Positions 1 to 8,277 of a stretch of DNA of 64,000 nt are shown here, in pieces. Source of the stretch: Chromatiaceae bacterium (lineage in GTDB: Bacteria > Pseudomonadota > Gammaproteobacteria > Chromatiales > Chromatiaceae); contig JADKCI010000001.1 of NCBI GenBank assembly GCA_016714645.1, forward strand, positions 248,001 through 312,000, in the 5' to 3' direction. The translations under genes were made by a program, and so were the position numbers. Position 1 is the first letter of the stretch. Each line of letters begins with the position of its first letter. Under the pieces are notes generated by a model, which was given only the letters and a program-made list of their open reading frames with translations, searched no databases and was not told the origin of the DNA.

Positions 1-89
1 GGGCTGGTAGTGCCCCAATTGGTAGGACAGCGGCTAGCTGAATCCTTTTTTATCAGCCTGTTATGTAATATGCGTCCTAAGCATTGGCA
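1..89 (+). repeat. Dispersed ~85-bp element, copy 1
   Basis: This sequence is clearly related to 33166-33250. Shared blocks are GGTAGTGCCC near the left end, GGTAGGA followed by AGCGGC, a CAGC.TGTTA core, and GTCCTA.GCATTGG at the right end. The ends form an imperfect inverted repeat (CCAATTGGTAGGAC against GTCCTAAGCATTGG, three mismatches). The left part resembles a tRNA D-arm, but no T-arm follows. It may be a MITE or REP-like element. Its right end abuts the IS5-type element, and the window may cut its left end. Confidence 0.55.
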
Positions 90-1185
90 GGCGTTGCTGC
101 ATAAAAACTAGCCAGGCGGAGATCCCCCTATCCCCATTTTTTCAGGACGCAGTGATCTCTACCCGAACCGACTCCGGCATCCCCAGGTAGGTCATCCGAT
201 TCATGGCGGCAATCCGCGCATGCACCTCATTGACCTGGGCATCGAACTGACGTGAGGCGAGGTGGTCGCCGAAGAGTTGTTTGAGGCGATACATGGCATT
301 TTCCGCCAGACTGCGCCGGTGATACCCCGTGTCGCGTTTCCATTGCGCCTCCCCCTTCTGCGCAATATCGGCCAGGGCGTGCGTACGGGGATGTGTCGGC
401 TCCCAAGCAATGGCGTTGTCGCGCGGCGGAACGACCAAACGCGCTTCGCGCTGCGCGGCGATGCCATAGGCTTCGCGTGTGTCGTAGGCGCCATCGGCAT
501 CGATCTGTTCGATCGTCCCCGCCACTTGCTCGATCAGACCGCCAAACATTTCCCCATCCGTCCAGGCAGTGGTCGTCACCTCCACACCGATGACATCCCG
601 GATGTCGGCATCAACCGCCAGATGCACCTTCAGCCAGGTACGCCGTTTACCGGCCCCGTGTTGGCGCACCTGCCATTCTCCCTCGCCAAACACGTTCAGC
701 CCCGTCGAATCGGCCACGACATGGACCGGACCCGAGCGTTCGCAACGCTCAATCGGCACCGTTAGCGCGCGCACGCGACGCGACAGGTGCGTGTGATCCG
801 GTACCGGCAGATCCAAACCCATCAGCCCCATCAGCGAGCGCCCAAATCCTTCCACGGTGCGATAGGGCAGATGAAAGACCTGCTTGAGCACCAACAGCGT
901 CTGGATCGACCAATCCGAATACAACACCGGCGCCCCTCGCTTCCCGGTCGGGGCCGCCAACCACGACTGCTGGAGAGCCTCCGGATCAAACCAGAACGTG
1001 ATGTCCCCGCGTGCCACCAGGGCTCGATCGTAGTCCGGCCAGTTGGTGACCCGGTAGCGGGCTTTCTGACCGGTCGGTGCTTGACTCACAGGTTCAGTAG
1101 ACGACATCGTAGGACGAACTCGTAGGTGAACGGATGAACAGGGGCGGTACACTAGCAGACATCGGCGGATTTATGCACCAACGCC
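90..1185 (-). mobile_element. IS5 family (IS903 group) insertion sequence
   Basis: The element is about 1096 bp and carries one transposase gene. Terminal inverted repeats are visible: GGCGTTGCTGCATAAA at 90-105 and its complement TTTATGCACCAACGCC at 1170-1185, with one mismatch. They resemble known IS903-group ends. The flanking 9 bases (81-89 and 1186-1194) do not match, so no target duplication is seen. That suggests an old insertion or a rearrangement after insertion. The left end sits exactly at the edge of the dispersed ~85-bp element. Confidence 0.8.
142..1107 (-). CDS. IS5 family (IS903 group) transposase
   Basis: DDE transposase of about 321 residues. The N-terminal region has the WPDYDRALVARGD...FWFDPEA pattern usual for IS903-group proteins. 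Candidate catalytic residues lie in VVADSTGLNVFG (first Asp), IDADGAYDT (second Asp) and LAENAMYRLKQLFG (Glu). The start is placed at the MSSTEP codon (1107) because the open frame upstream runs toward the IS end and is low-complexity. The frame is intact, so the element may be active, although no target duplication flanks it. Confidence 0.85.
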   Translation of the reverse strand: MSSTEPVSQAPTGQKARYRVTNWPDYDRALVARGDITFWFDPEALQQSWLAAPTGKRGAPVLYSDWSIQTLLVLKQVFHLPYRTVEGFGRSLMGLMGLDLPVPDHTHLSRRVRALTVPIERCERSGPVHVVADSTGLNVFGEGEWQVRQHGAGKRRTWLKVHLAVDADIRDVIGVEVTTTAWTDGEMFGGLIEQVAGTIEQIDADGAYDTREAYGIAAQREARLVVPPRDNAIAWEPTHPRTHALADIAQKGEAQWKRDTGYHRRSLAENAMYRLKQLFGDHLASRQFDAQVNEVHARIAAMNRMTYLGMPESVRVEITAS

Positions 1186-1472
1186 CCAAGGAATGTGTCG
1201 CCCTCGATGCCATCATCACCGCCATCCAGACCCAGAGTTATCACACCATCACCGGTAAGACCCTGCGGACTCTCTTCCGGGGCAAATCCGCTAATAATCC
1301 CGGCTTTGCCTTGGCGGCGGCCCGGGGTCTCAGCTTGATCGTCGCCCGGCAGGTTCCGGATGGCGGCTATCAAGACGGTAATGCCCAACCTTGCCGGGAA
1401 GCCATTGCCGCCCTCATCGCTGCCGGGACCTTTATCCTCGGCCCCGGCCATCAGCGCCCAGAGCCCCGGTGA
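1186..1472 (+). pseudogene. Hypothetical protein fragment truncated by the IS5 element
   Basis: An open frame runs out of the right IS end and codes for about 95 residues with ordinary composition (for example ITGKTLRTLFRGKSANNPG). The only in-frame ATG lies inside the IS inverted repeat, so the native 5' end was probably lost when the IS inserted. I do not recognise the family. The following 180 bases (1473-1654) show no gene. Confidence 0.4.
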
Positions 1473-1654
1473 AAGTGGCGGTCGCCCAGCCGTCTAGCGT
1501 CGGACGCGGGCGGTCCGTAGATAGAGATCCCTTGCCCGCCTTACCACCGGCCCCACCGCCATCCTCATCCTCCTCACCCTGGTCTTGGTCAGGTAAGCAG
1601 GTTTTCACCCAGGCAAGGGAACTGAAAACCTGAAATCCTGAAAAACTCCCTTAG

Positions 1655-1663
1655 TATTCTTTA
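1655..1663 (+). repeat. 9-bp target-site duplication of the IS4-type element (left copy)
   Basis: TATTCTTTA at 1655-1663 is repeated exactly at 3216-3224 and flanks the inverted repeats of the IS4-family element. A 9-bp duplication is usual for IS10/IS50-like IS4 members. The right copy contains the TAA stop of the neighbouring GH5 gene, which is therefore unharmed. Confidence 0.85.
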
Positions 1664-3215
1664 CAACGGTGTCCGGTTAAAGTCATAGGTAGGCCTTCAG
1701 CATAGGCCCTAGCTCGCGTTCATAGCGCCCTGGCGAGGCGGTTTTGAGGAAACAGAGTTTGAAGAACCGCAGGACCTGTCGGCTCACCTGGGCGGTATCG
1801 CGGAACAGGGGGACCGTCCAGTCCGGGCGATCGGTACCATCCGGGTCTTCCAGCTTAGCCTTCTGCCGCTTTTCCTGTTTGGCCCAGGCCTTCTCATCCT
1901 GGGCCCCCGCAGCGCCCAGGCGGGTGTGGAGGCGGATGGCCACCAGCAGGCTGGTGATGATAGCCAGCTGCGCCTGATTGGCGATAGCCACCCGGCCCTT
2001 ACCCCAGGCCTTGGCCTGGGCGAAGTCATTTTTCCAGGTATCGAAGCACTTTTCTTCCTCCCAGCGGCGGGAGTAGAGGAAGGCCACCACGCCCGGTAGC
2101 AGGCTGAAGTCGTTAGTGAGGAATTGCAACTCCCCACCGCGGCGCGCACGGTAAGTGATGAGGCGCCAGGTCGCCCGTGAACTCGTCAGGGTGATGCGCA
2201 GATCCCGGGTCACCCCGGCATTAACCGGGTCATCGGCGATGGGTAGGCCCTCGGTCGCATCCACGCTCAGGTTGCTTTTCATGCGCGTGATCAGGGTGAT
2301 CTGCAAGGCCCGTTGCTTGGCATCCCAGCAGGGGGCATCGATAAAGGCCCGATCCACCAGCCACACGCCGCGGCGCTCACGCGTCAGGGCCTGGGCGTCC
2401 TGATCATAGTCGCGCCAGATCCGCGTTTCGTGGCGGCTGCGGGTGTCGACCCGCACGGCTTCGGGCACCCCCAGGCGCAGGTTATAAAAGGTCAGCAAGG
2501 CATGGCCCTTGGGATTATCCTCGCCGCCCTGGCGGGGCATGCACCGCCGGTAATGGGCGCTTTCCGCCTGGTAGGTGCCATCGATAGCCCGCACCGGCCG
2601 CTCCCCCAGACCCGGAATGCCCGCCAGGCGATCCGGGAGCACCGGCTGTGCCGTCTTGACCAAGACGGGCACCATCTCCCGCAACACCGCCTCCCGGGTC
2701 GGCGACGCCAGCGCATCGGACCCGGTGGAGCGCGCCAAAGGCCCCCTGGCGGCGGTCTCCGGGTCCAGATGCAGCAAGGTCTGCACCTGCTCGCGCCGGG
2801 TCGGCATCCCCTGCAGTTGCCGGAGCACCCCCAAGGCGATGAAATCCGGCATCGTCAGGGTGCGGCCCACGGCCGCCTGGCGCACCCGCGCCAGGGCCCG
2901 TGAGACGGGATCAAGCAGATCGGCCAGGACGGTATTATCGGTGAGGCGGTGCATCAGGGTCTTAAGACGATTGAACATGGCAGGTTCCCGTATGTTGCTG
3001 TTTTACAACATAAAACGCGATCCTATTCCACGCTGGTTGTCAAGTCTTTTTTGGCCGAACGGTGAAAAAAATGGCGCCTCCAGCAGGCCGCTCATTCGCC
3101 CCTTTCGCCGGGGCGAAAAAACGTAAAATTCTCCGTCGGCGGACTGTCAGGCTGCCCAGAGGGCTGTGGCGAGTCATGTCGATGATACCCTGGGCGGATC
3201 AAGCGGACACCGTTG
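1664..3215 (-). mobile_element. IS4 family insertion sequence, 1552 bp, complete
   Basis: Bounded by perfect 12-bp inverted repeats CAACGGTGTCCG (1664-1675) and CGGACACCGTTG (3204-3215) and flanked by a 9-bp direct repeat. It holds a single intact transposase gene. About 240 bases (2979-3215) lie between the transposase start and the upstream end; they include an AT-rich stretch at 2995-3025 that probably carries the promoter. The exact target duplication points to a fairly recent insertion. Confidence 0.9.
1683..2978 (-). CDS. IS4 family transposase
   Basis: DDE transposase of 431 residues. The IS4 hallmark YREK motif is plain: YSRRWEEEKCFDTWK fits Y-x2-R-x3-E-x6-K. The first Asp is in RAIDGTYQAES and the second in GVWLVDRAFIDAP. 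The protein is full length and uninterrupted. It ends about 20 bp inside the left IS end. Confidence 0.92.
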   Translation of the reverse strand: MFNRLKTLMHRLTDNTVLADLLDPVSRALARVRQAAVGRTLTMPDFIALGVLRQLQGMPTRREQVQTLLHLDPETAARGPLARSTGSDALASPTREAVLREMVPVLVKTAQPVLPDRLAGIPGLGERPVRAIDGTYQAESAHYRRCMPRQGGEDNPKGHALLTFYNLRLGVPEAVRVDTRSRHETRIWRDYDQDAQALTRERRGVWLVDRAFIDAPCWDAKQRALQITLITRMKSNLSVDATEGLPIADDPVNAGVTRDLRITLTSSRATWRLITYRARRGGELQFLTNDFSLLPGVVAFLYSRRWEEEKCFDTWKNDFAQAKAWGKGRVAIANQAQLAIITSLLVAIRLHTRLGAAGAQDEKAWAKQEKRQKAKLEDPDGTDRPDWTVPLFRDTAQVSRQVLRFFKLCFLKTASPGRYERELGPMLKAYL

Positions 3216-3221
3216 TATTCT

Positions 3222-4331
3222 TTATGCGCCAACACCCTTTGGAATCCAACCACGTTCTACGCATTCTTTAAAACACCATGCAGCCGTGGTTTCGGTTTTG
3301 TAATTCCAAAAAAACCACCCCAGGTATTTTTCAAAAGTCAGTATTTGCGCGGCGGCAAAACCACGATAGGCCAATGACATTTGATATTCATCCATGTTTT
3401 CCAAGGCATGATTAAAAGGACCTTCCGCCCAGAGCGATACGACTTTTAAATTCATGCCTAAACTCCATTCACAACAATACACGGGCAGCATTAATTCGTT
3501 TATGAGGCTGTCGGCTTCAATTTTCCATTCAACCGCGCTTTTTTGTATGTGACCATAAATATCCAGGTCTATGTCATCGCGGGTAAAACATTGATAACGA
3601 TGAATGTCAAAAATGACATTCTCAAATTCAGGCGGCTCCATGAAGCCTGAATAATGTTGATGCGAGCGGAAACCATCATGAAACACCACGGCCACTTTTT
3701 CCGGCGAACAGTATTTACGAATGCGATGGTAGGCGGCGAGGTAATATTCTTTTAAAATTTCCGTATCTACGTCCCAACGAGGTTCGTTTAATACTTCTAT
3801 ACCATGCAGGGCTGGCGCCTTTAGATAACGCTCGGCTAACCATTCCATGATATTTAAAGAGTGGTCGATGTATTCAGGCTGGGTATGCCATTCGCAAACA
3901 TCCATGATGCCGCCATTATCAAAGCCGTTTTGACATCCAGGGGCGGCATGTAAATCCAGCACCACGGCTAGTTCAAATTCCTCCGCCCATTGCATTACTT
4001 TATCAACGATCGCCAGACCGCCTTCCACAAAATGATATCGGCTGACACCATAAACACGGTGATAAGGATAATTTTTTCCAAACAGCCAGTGTCCAATGGG
4101 TAAACGCACGGCATTAATGCCGACACTGGCCAGCCACCGAAAATCATCCTTGGTGATAAAGGTATCCCAATGCCGATGCAGGCGGTTTGTCGCGACTTCC
4201 ATGCCCAATTCCACGCAAAAACTGGTTTCGTCTCTCGCCGCGAGCCCTTCGAATAAACTCGGGGTAATCCATTTTTCCAGAACCAACCAACCACCTAAGT
4301 TTACGCCGCGTAGTTTTTTTGGATGCGACAT
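3222..4331 (-). CDS. Glycoside hydrolase family 5, exo-beta-1,3-glucanase-like
   Basis: A 369-residue enzyme whose N-terminus (RGVNLGGWLVLEKWITPSLFE) closely follows the fungal-type exo-1,3-beta-glucanase pattern of GH5. The predicted acid/base is E183 in VLNEPR and the nucleophile is E288 in CCEWS; H128 in DLHAAPG fits the conserved active-site region. No signal peptide is evident, so it is probably cytoplasmic. Base composition is far more AT-rich than in the surrounding genes, as in the next two genes, which suggests a shared horizontally acquired unit. The stop codon lies in the IS4 target duplication. Substrate is inferred from family only. Confidence 0.88.
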   Translation of the reverse strand: MSHPKKLRGVNLGGWLVLEKWITPSLFEGLAARDETSFCVELGMEVATNRLHRHWDTFITKDDFRWLASVGINAVRLPIGHWLFGKNYPYHRVYGVSRYHFVEGGLAIVDKVMQWAEEFELAVVLDLHAAPGCQNGFDNGGIMDVCEWHTQPEYIDHSLNIMEWLAERYLKAPALHGIEVLNEPRWDVDTEILKEYYLAAYHRIRKYCSPEKVAVVFHDGFRSHQHYSGFMEPPEFENVIFDIHRYQCFTRDDIDLDIYGHIQKSAVEWKIEADSLINELMLPVYCCEWSLGMNLKVVSLWAEGPFNHALENMDEYQMSLAYRGFAAAQILTFEKYLGWFFWNYKTETTAAWCFKECVERGWIPKGVGA

Positions 4332-4341
4332 GTCATTCTCC

Positions 4342-6033
4342 CTAGAGTTCTAAAAATTTTTCGTGGAACATCGGTGCGTTTTTTAAGTTAGTGATGCTTA
4401 ACAAGGTAGCATTGGGTAAATATTGAAAAATCAGACGTAACATTTTTTCCTCACTGTCGGCGTCCAGGGAATCAAAAGCCTCTTGTAGTAATATCCAATG
4501 CGGTTTGTTTAATAACAATCGCACCATGCCCAGGCGTTGTTGTTCTTCACGCGACAAACTGCGCGTCCAGATATCCACGTTATCCAGTTGTTCAATCAAA
4601 TGATCTAATCCAACAATTTCTAGCGTTTGTTTTAATTCCTTGTCGGTAAAACAAGATCCTGTTTTTGGATAACAAACCGCTTCACGCAACGTAAAATTTG
4701 CTGGTAGATGAGGACGTGGCGGCATGAAAAACAAACGATCATCTTTTGGTAATTCAATTTTTCCCGTTCCCCAGGGACGCAGTTGCGCAATGGCCCGAAA
4801 TAATTTTTCCCCCGTGAAAGTATTGCCTGTGATTAAAACATGATCGCCCTGCCGAATTTCCATATTAATGCCACTGGCAAGCACGGGACCATTTAATTTT
4901 GAAATGGTTAAATCTCGAAACGCCAATACTGGATTATCGGTTTTTTCAACCACTATCCATTGATTTCCTGGTTTGGCGATTTCTTCGTCCACCGCATCCA
5001 GAGCCTTGATTAAATTCAAGACCCGTTCAACCGAAGCCCGCCACAAGGCAATAGATGCTAAATTATTCACGGGCCACGATAAAGCCGATGCCATTTCCTG
5101 AAAGGCTTGCGCGGACTGCATCAATGCACCCAGGGTAATCGCACCTGAAATATACCGGGGTGATGCTATAAGTACGGGAAATGCCATGGACAACAAACCA
5201 TAACCCGTGCTGAACGCTAAAATGTATTGCCACGCGCCAGTTTGTTGTGACCATACTTCTCGGATTTGCTCAAATAATCCTCTAAAACGATTCCTTTCGA
5301 AACCTTCCGCTTCAATTAGGGCAATGGCCTGGCTGTTTTCCCGAGCATCGATTAAACCAGAACGAAAATTGGCTTCCGCGGTTTGATTGGCATTGGTGGC
5401 TTTAGTTAAAGGGATACCCACTAACCAGCCTAACCAGGAGGCTAACCCCGCATAGATGATAGCAATCCATACTAAATGACCGTGCAGATTAAACGTGAAA
5501 ATAAAATCAACGGTAACTACACCCGACAAAGACCAAAGAATCTGCGTGAAACTAACCAGTGATAAAAACGAATAAAATATCGAATGTCCCAATGAAATCG
5601 CTGATTCCGTGGCAATACGACAATCCTCGGCAATCCGCCCATCTGGATTATCATGCTCACCCGGTATATGTGATACCAGATAATGCCGACCATCATTCAT
5701 CCAACGGTCCGTGACTTTTTCGGTCAACCAGGTACGCCAGTCAATCATTAATCCTCGTTTAACGGATAAATGCGCCACCGTAATCACAATATTGGCAACT
5801 AGAATCACCAAAAGTAACATGATCTGCTTGGTTAAGCCGGACATCGAATGCTGCTCTATCGCATCAAATAATGCTGCATTCCATTTATTAACCAGAACCG
5901 CCATGACAATTTGTAAAATGGTAAGTCCTATCAGTATCGCCGTTGAACGACGGATGGTTTTTTTATTTTCGGAATGCCAGAAAGGCCCCGCAAAATGAAC
6001 GAAATCCAGAAAAAAACCTTGAGAGTGACGCAT
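4342..6033 (-). CDS. SbmA/YddA-like ABC transporter fusion with degenerate ATPase site
   Basis: A 563-residue permease-ATPase fusion. An N-terminal membrane domain of about 320 residues has hydrophobic segments near 32-49, 70-90, 150-180 and 185-208. The nucleotide-binding domain starts near residue 365. Key motifs are damaged: the Walker A equivalent reads GNTFTGEK (403-410), with Glu where the catalytic Lys should be, and Walker B reads WILLQEAF, with Q517 in place of the Asp before E518. The signature LSREEQQR (493-500) is close to the family's LS.GEQQR. It lies 10 bp upstream of the GH5 gene in the same orientation, probably in one operon, and shares the low GC. Confidence 0.8.
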   Translation of the reverse strand: MRHSQGFFLDFVHFAGPFWHSENKKTIRRSTAILIGLTILQIVMAVLVNKWNAALFDAIEQHSMSGLTKQIMLLLVILVANIVITVAHLSVKRGLMIDWRTWLTEKVTDRWMNDGRHYLVSHIPGEHDNPDGRIAEDCRIATESAISLGHSIFYSFLSLVSFTQILWSLSGVVTVDFIFTFNLHGHLVWIAIIYAGLASWLGWLVGIPLTKATNANQTAEANFRSGLIDARENSQAIALIEAEGFERNRFRGLFEQIREVWSQQTGAWQYILAFSTGYGLLSMAFPVLIASPRYISGAITLGALMQSAQAFQEMASALSWPVNNLASIALWRASVERVLNLIKALDAVDEEIAKPGNQWIVVEKTDNPVLAFRDLTISKLNGPVLASGINMEIRQGDHVLITGNTFTGEKLFRAIAQLRPWGTGKIELPKDDRLFFMPPRPHLPANFTLREAVCYPKTGSCFTDKELKQTLEIVGLDHLIEQLDNVDIWTRSLSREEQQRLGMVRLLLNKPHWILLQEAFDSLDADSEEKMLRLIFQYLPNATLLSITNLKNAPMFHEKFLEL

Positions 6034-6100
6034 GGAAATATTCTCTGCATTATTATTTTTTAAGCGCTTTATTTTACCTGGTCAATAAGCGCATGGAAAA

Positions 6101-6856
6101 TCAGGATTTCCAATCCAATGTTGCAAGCAAAGGATAATGATCCGATGGATAGACATCATTTTCATGATAACAGTCTATTCGACTATATTTTATTTCAAAA
6201 TGCGTGGACACCAATATCCAATCAATCGGGCAATCTGTGTTAATCTTGCCATAGTCATGAAACGTATTATCATGATTTGGGCGAGCATCCAATAAGATGT
6301 TTGTTAAAATACGATAGGGATCAGACTGTTTATTGGCATTGAAATCCCCTGTAACAATCAACGGCATATCGGCATATTTTCCAAGCCAAGCGCGCAACAC
6401 CTTAGCGGATTCAATCATGGCAATCGGTTGATAATCAAAATGCGTGTTTAAAAAAATTAACTCTCTATCCTTTTTACGATGCCACAAACGAAACCACAGA
6501 CAGGTACGGGGAAACGCCGAGTCCCAATTCAGACTACCTATTTTCTCAGGTGTTTCACTCAGCCAAAAACAACCTTGCTCCAACACGTTAAAACTGGATT
6601 TTTTAATCAAGGCTGGAGCCATTTCCATGGCTGCGCCACTATTGCCGCCACGTTGTACGCCATAAAATTCATAACGCGGTAAATGCTGTTTCAAGAATCC
6701 TGCCTGTGCCTCGTCATCACAGCACTCCTGTAGGCCCAGTAAGTCTGGTGCAAAGGCATTGATTCGTGCTAAAGCTAAGGATTTTCGATGCCGCCAATGA
6801 TTTATGCCGTCATTAGCCAAGCCCATGCGAATATTAAAAGTCATTACCTTAATCAT
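6101..6856 (-). CDS. Endonuclease/exonuclease/phosphatase (EEP) family protein
   Basis: A 251-residue metal-dependent hydrolase. All main EEP motifs are visible: FNIR with N8, LQE with E44, NTHFD with H139, TGDFN with D171 and N173, IDWILV with D212, and SDHYP with D239-H240. Similar stand-alone proteins act on nucleic acids, inositol phosphates or sphingolipids, so the substrate is open. No signal peptide is seen. It is the first gene of the low-GC three-gene group and ends 67 bp before the ABC gene. Confidence 0.85.
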   Translation of the reverse strand: MIKVMTFNIRMGLANDGINHWRHRKSLALARINAFAPDLLGLQECCDDEAQAGFLKQHLPRYEFYGVQRGGNSGAAMEMAPALIKKSSFNVLEQGCFWLSETPEKIGSLNWDSAFPRTCLWFRLWHRKKDRELIFLNTHFDYQPIAMIESAKVLRAWLGKYADMPLIVTGDFNANKQSDPYRILTNILLDARPNHDNTFHDYGKINTDCPIDWILVSTHFEIKYSRIDCYHENDVYPSDHYPLLATLDWKS

Positions 6857-7408
6857 ACGCGAGCCCCTTAATCGCCTTAATCTAATAAGTGCCTGAATGG
6901 GCGGGAGGTGTCCTAAGGCTCACTGTAAAGTTTAATGTTCAGACAATCGAGCATAGCGGGTCGGGGGGGGCTCTGCCAGGGGGGCGGGGAATCGAAGCGC
7001 GCGGTCTATGACCCCCAGTCCCAGTCGGACTGATAATACCAGCCCAAGTCTGGACCTGAAGCCCTAAAGCCAGTTTCCTCTAAGCCCTGTCAGGCCTAGC
7101 GCTCATCTACAGTTATAAAAAATGGAACTCATTAAGATGATGATGAAGCCTGTGGGTAACTCGAAGCCATCCATAAATCCCCTTTATCCCAGTTACTTGG
7201 GACCGTTTCAACCTTCGGGACAAGTCGCCCTGAGGGTGTTGAAGGCCTGTGGATAAGATTGATACCGTTTCCATGCCTGTTTTTATCCCCAGTTTTCAAC
7301 AGGCTTATCCACGGCTCATCCAGAGGGGAAGCCTGGATAATGCCTGGTTAGATGCAAGGGATTAGCCGCCGCTCTCAGTTCCAAATTACCTCAGAGGCGC
7401 CCAAGCAC
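6857..7408. other. Long intergenic region with DnaA-box-like sites (left cluster)
   Basis: No credible gene is seen. On the right side there is one perfect DnaA box (complement of TTATCCACA) at 7248-7256 and a one-mismatch box TTATCCACG at 7305-7313. Weaker relatives (TGTGGGTAA, TTATCCCCA) lie near 7151 and 7283. Together with the boxes beyond rpmG they form a cluster around this operon. Confidence 0.5.
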
Positions 7409-7437
7409 TTGCGCTGGGGCGGCGATTCGGGTATTTT
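7409..7437 (+). promoter_or_regulatory. Candidate sigma-70 promoter of rpmB-rpmG
   Basis: TTGCGC at 7409-7414 and TATTTT at 7432-7437 are separated by exactly 17 bases and precede rpmB by about 70 bases. The matches to consensus are moderate (3/6 and 4/6). The call rests on spacing and position. Confidence 0.35.
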
Positions 7438-7505
7438 TGCCCGTCTTTCATTCTCGGTCTGGCTCATGAAGGCCCGACCCCTGGCCAACCTCTAAGGGAA
7501 GCGTC

Positions 7506-7742
7506 ATGTCCAAAGTCTGCCAAGTAACCGGTAAGCGCCCGCTTTCTGGTTGCAACGTCTCCCACGCTCACAATAAGACCAAGCGTCGGTTCCTGCCGAA
7601 CCTGCACTTCCATCGTTATTGGGTAGAGAGCGAGAACCGCTGGGTGCGCCTGCGCCTGTCCACCAGTGCGATGCGCTTGATCGACAAGAAAGGTATCGAT
7701 GCAGTGATCGCCGAGATGCGCGATCGCGGTGACAAGGTCTGA
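7506..7742 (+). CDS. rpmB: 50S ribosomal protein L28
   Basis: A 78-residue protein with the typical bacterial L28 sequence: MSKVCQVTGKRP at the N-terminus, then NVSHAHNKTKRRFLPNL and a C-terminal RLIDKKGID stretch. It is a large-subunit ribosomal protein that binds 23S rRNA. A purine-rich AAGGGAAG precedes the ATG. rpmG follows 15 bases downstream, the standard rpmBG operon of proteobacteria. Confidence 0.97.
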   Translation: MSKVCQVTGKRPLSGCNVSHAHNKTKRRFLPNLHFHRYWVESENRWVRLRLSTSAMRLIDKKGIDAVIAEMRDRGDKV

Positions 7743-7757
7743 GCGAGGTAAATATCC

Positions 7758-7925
7758 ATGGCCAAGGCAGCACGTGACAAGATCCGCCTGATTTCCAGCG
7801 CCGGCACCGGTCATTTCTATACGACCACCAAGAACAAGCGCAACATGCCCGGCAAGATGGAAATCAAGAAATTCGACCCGGTCGTGCGCCAGCACGTCCT
7901 CTACAAGGAAGGTAAGATCAAGTAG
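7758..7925 (+). CDS. rpmG: 50S ribosomal protein L33
   Basis: A 55-residue L33, starting MAKAARDKIRLIS and ending KEGKIK. It lacks the paired CxxC motifs, so it is the zinc-independent C-minus form. It is co-transcribed with rpmB, and a rho-independent terminator follows 25 bases after the stop. Confidence 0.97.
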   Translation: MAKAARDKIRLISSAGTGHFYTTTKNKRNMPGKMEIKKFDPVVRQHVLYKEGKIK

Positions 7926-7950
7926 CCGACTTCCGTCGCCCTTGATGCGA

Positions 7951-7976
7951 AAACCCGCTGATAGCGGGTTTTTTTT
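7951..7976 (+). terminator. Rho-independent terminator of rpmBG
   Basis: The stem AACCCGCT, loop GAT and complementary AGCGGGTT are followed by a run of T residues to 7976. The hairpin is strong and placed directly after rpmG. Confidence 0.9.
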
Positions 7977-8031
7977 GCCCTCGAAAAACGCGCACCTCTC
8001 GGATCAGCGAGTGGCAACCTGGTATCAAGCT

Positions 8032-8240
8032 TGTGGATAAGTGGTGATAAAAAAATCCGTCGCGGCGGCGGCGTTTTTATCCACAGGGCTTCAACAGTAT
8101 CAGGCGACCTTGTCCCAGGGGTCAAAAACGCCTTAACTCGTCTTGCTGAAAAGGCTTTTTCCGTCGATAGGTGTTATCCACAGGCTTCATCATCATCTTT
8201 ATTCTTATATTTCTTAATCTCTTTGAAGATGATTGGGGCC
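8032..8240. other. DnaA-box cluster and AT-rich stretch downstream of rpmG
   Basis: Three perfect DnaA boxes lie here: complement of TTATCCACA at 8032-8040, and TTATCCACA at 8077-8085 and 8174-8182. Straight after the last one is an AT-rich pyrimidine-skewed stretch (about 8187-8230) that could unwind. With the box at 7248 this makes four perfect 9-mers in under 1 kb. No protein gene is evident in 7926-8277. A role in replication initiation or DnaA binding is inference. Confidence 0.5.
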
Positions 8241-8277
8241 CTCTGTGGACCAGCTCCCGAGCTATTCCTGGCCGTTT

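Noticed and set aside
1..89. A tRNA gene suggested by the D-arm-like sequence
   Set aside because: No T-arm (TTCGAnTC) or acceptor pairing can be formed, and a second divergent copy at 33166 lacks them too.
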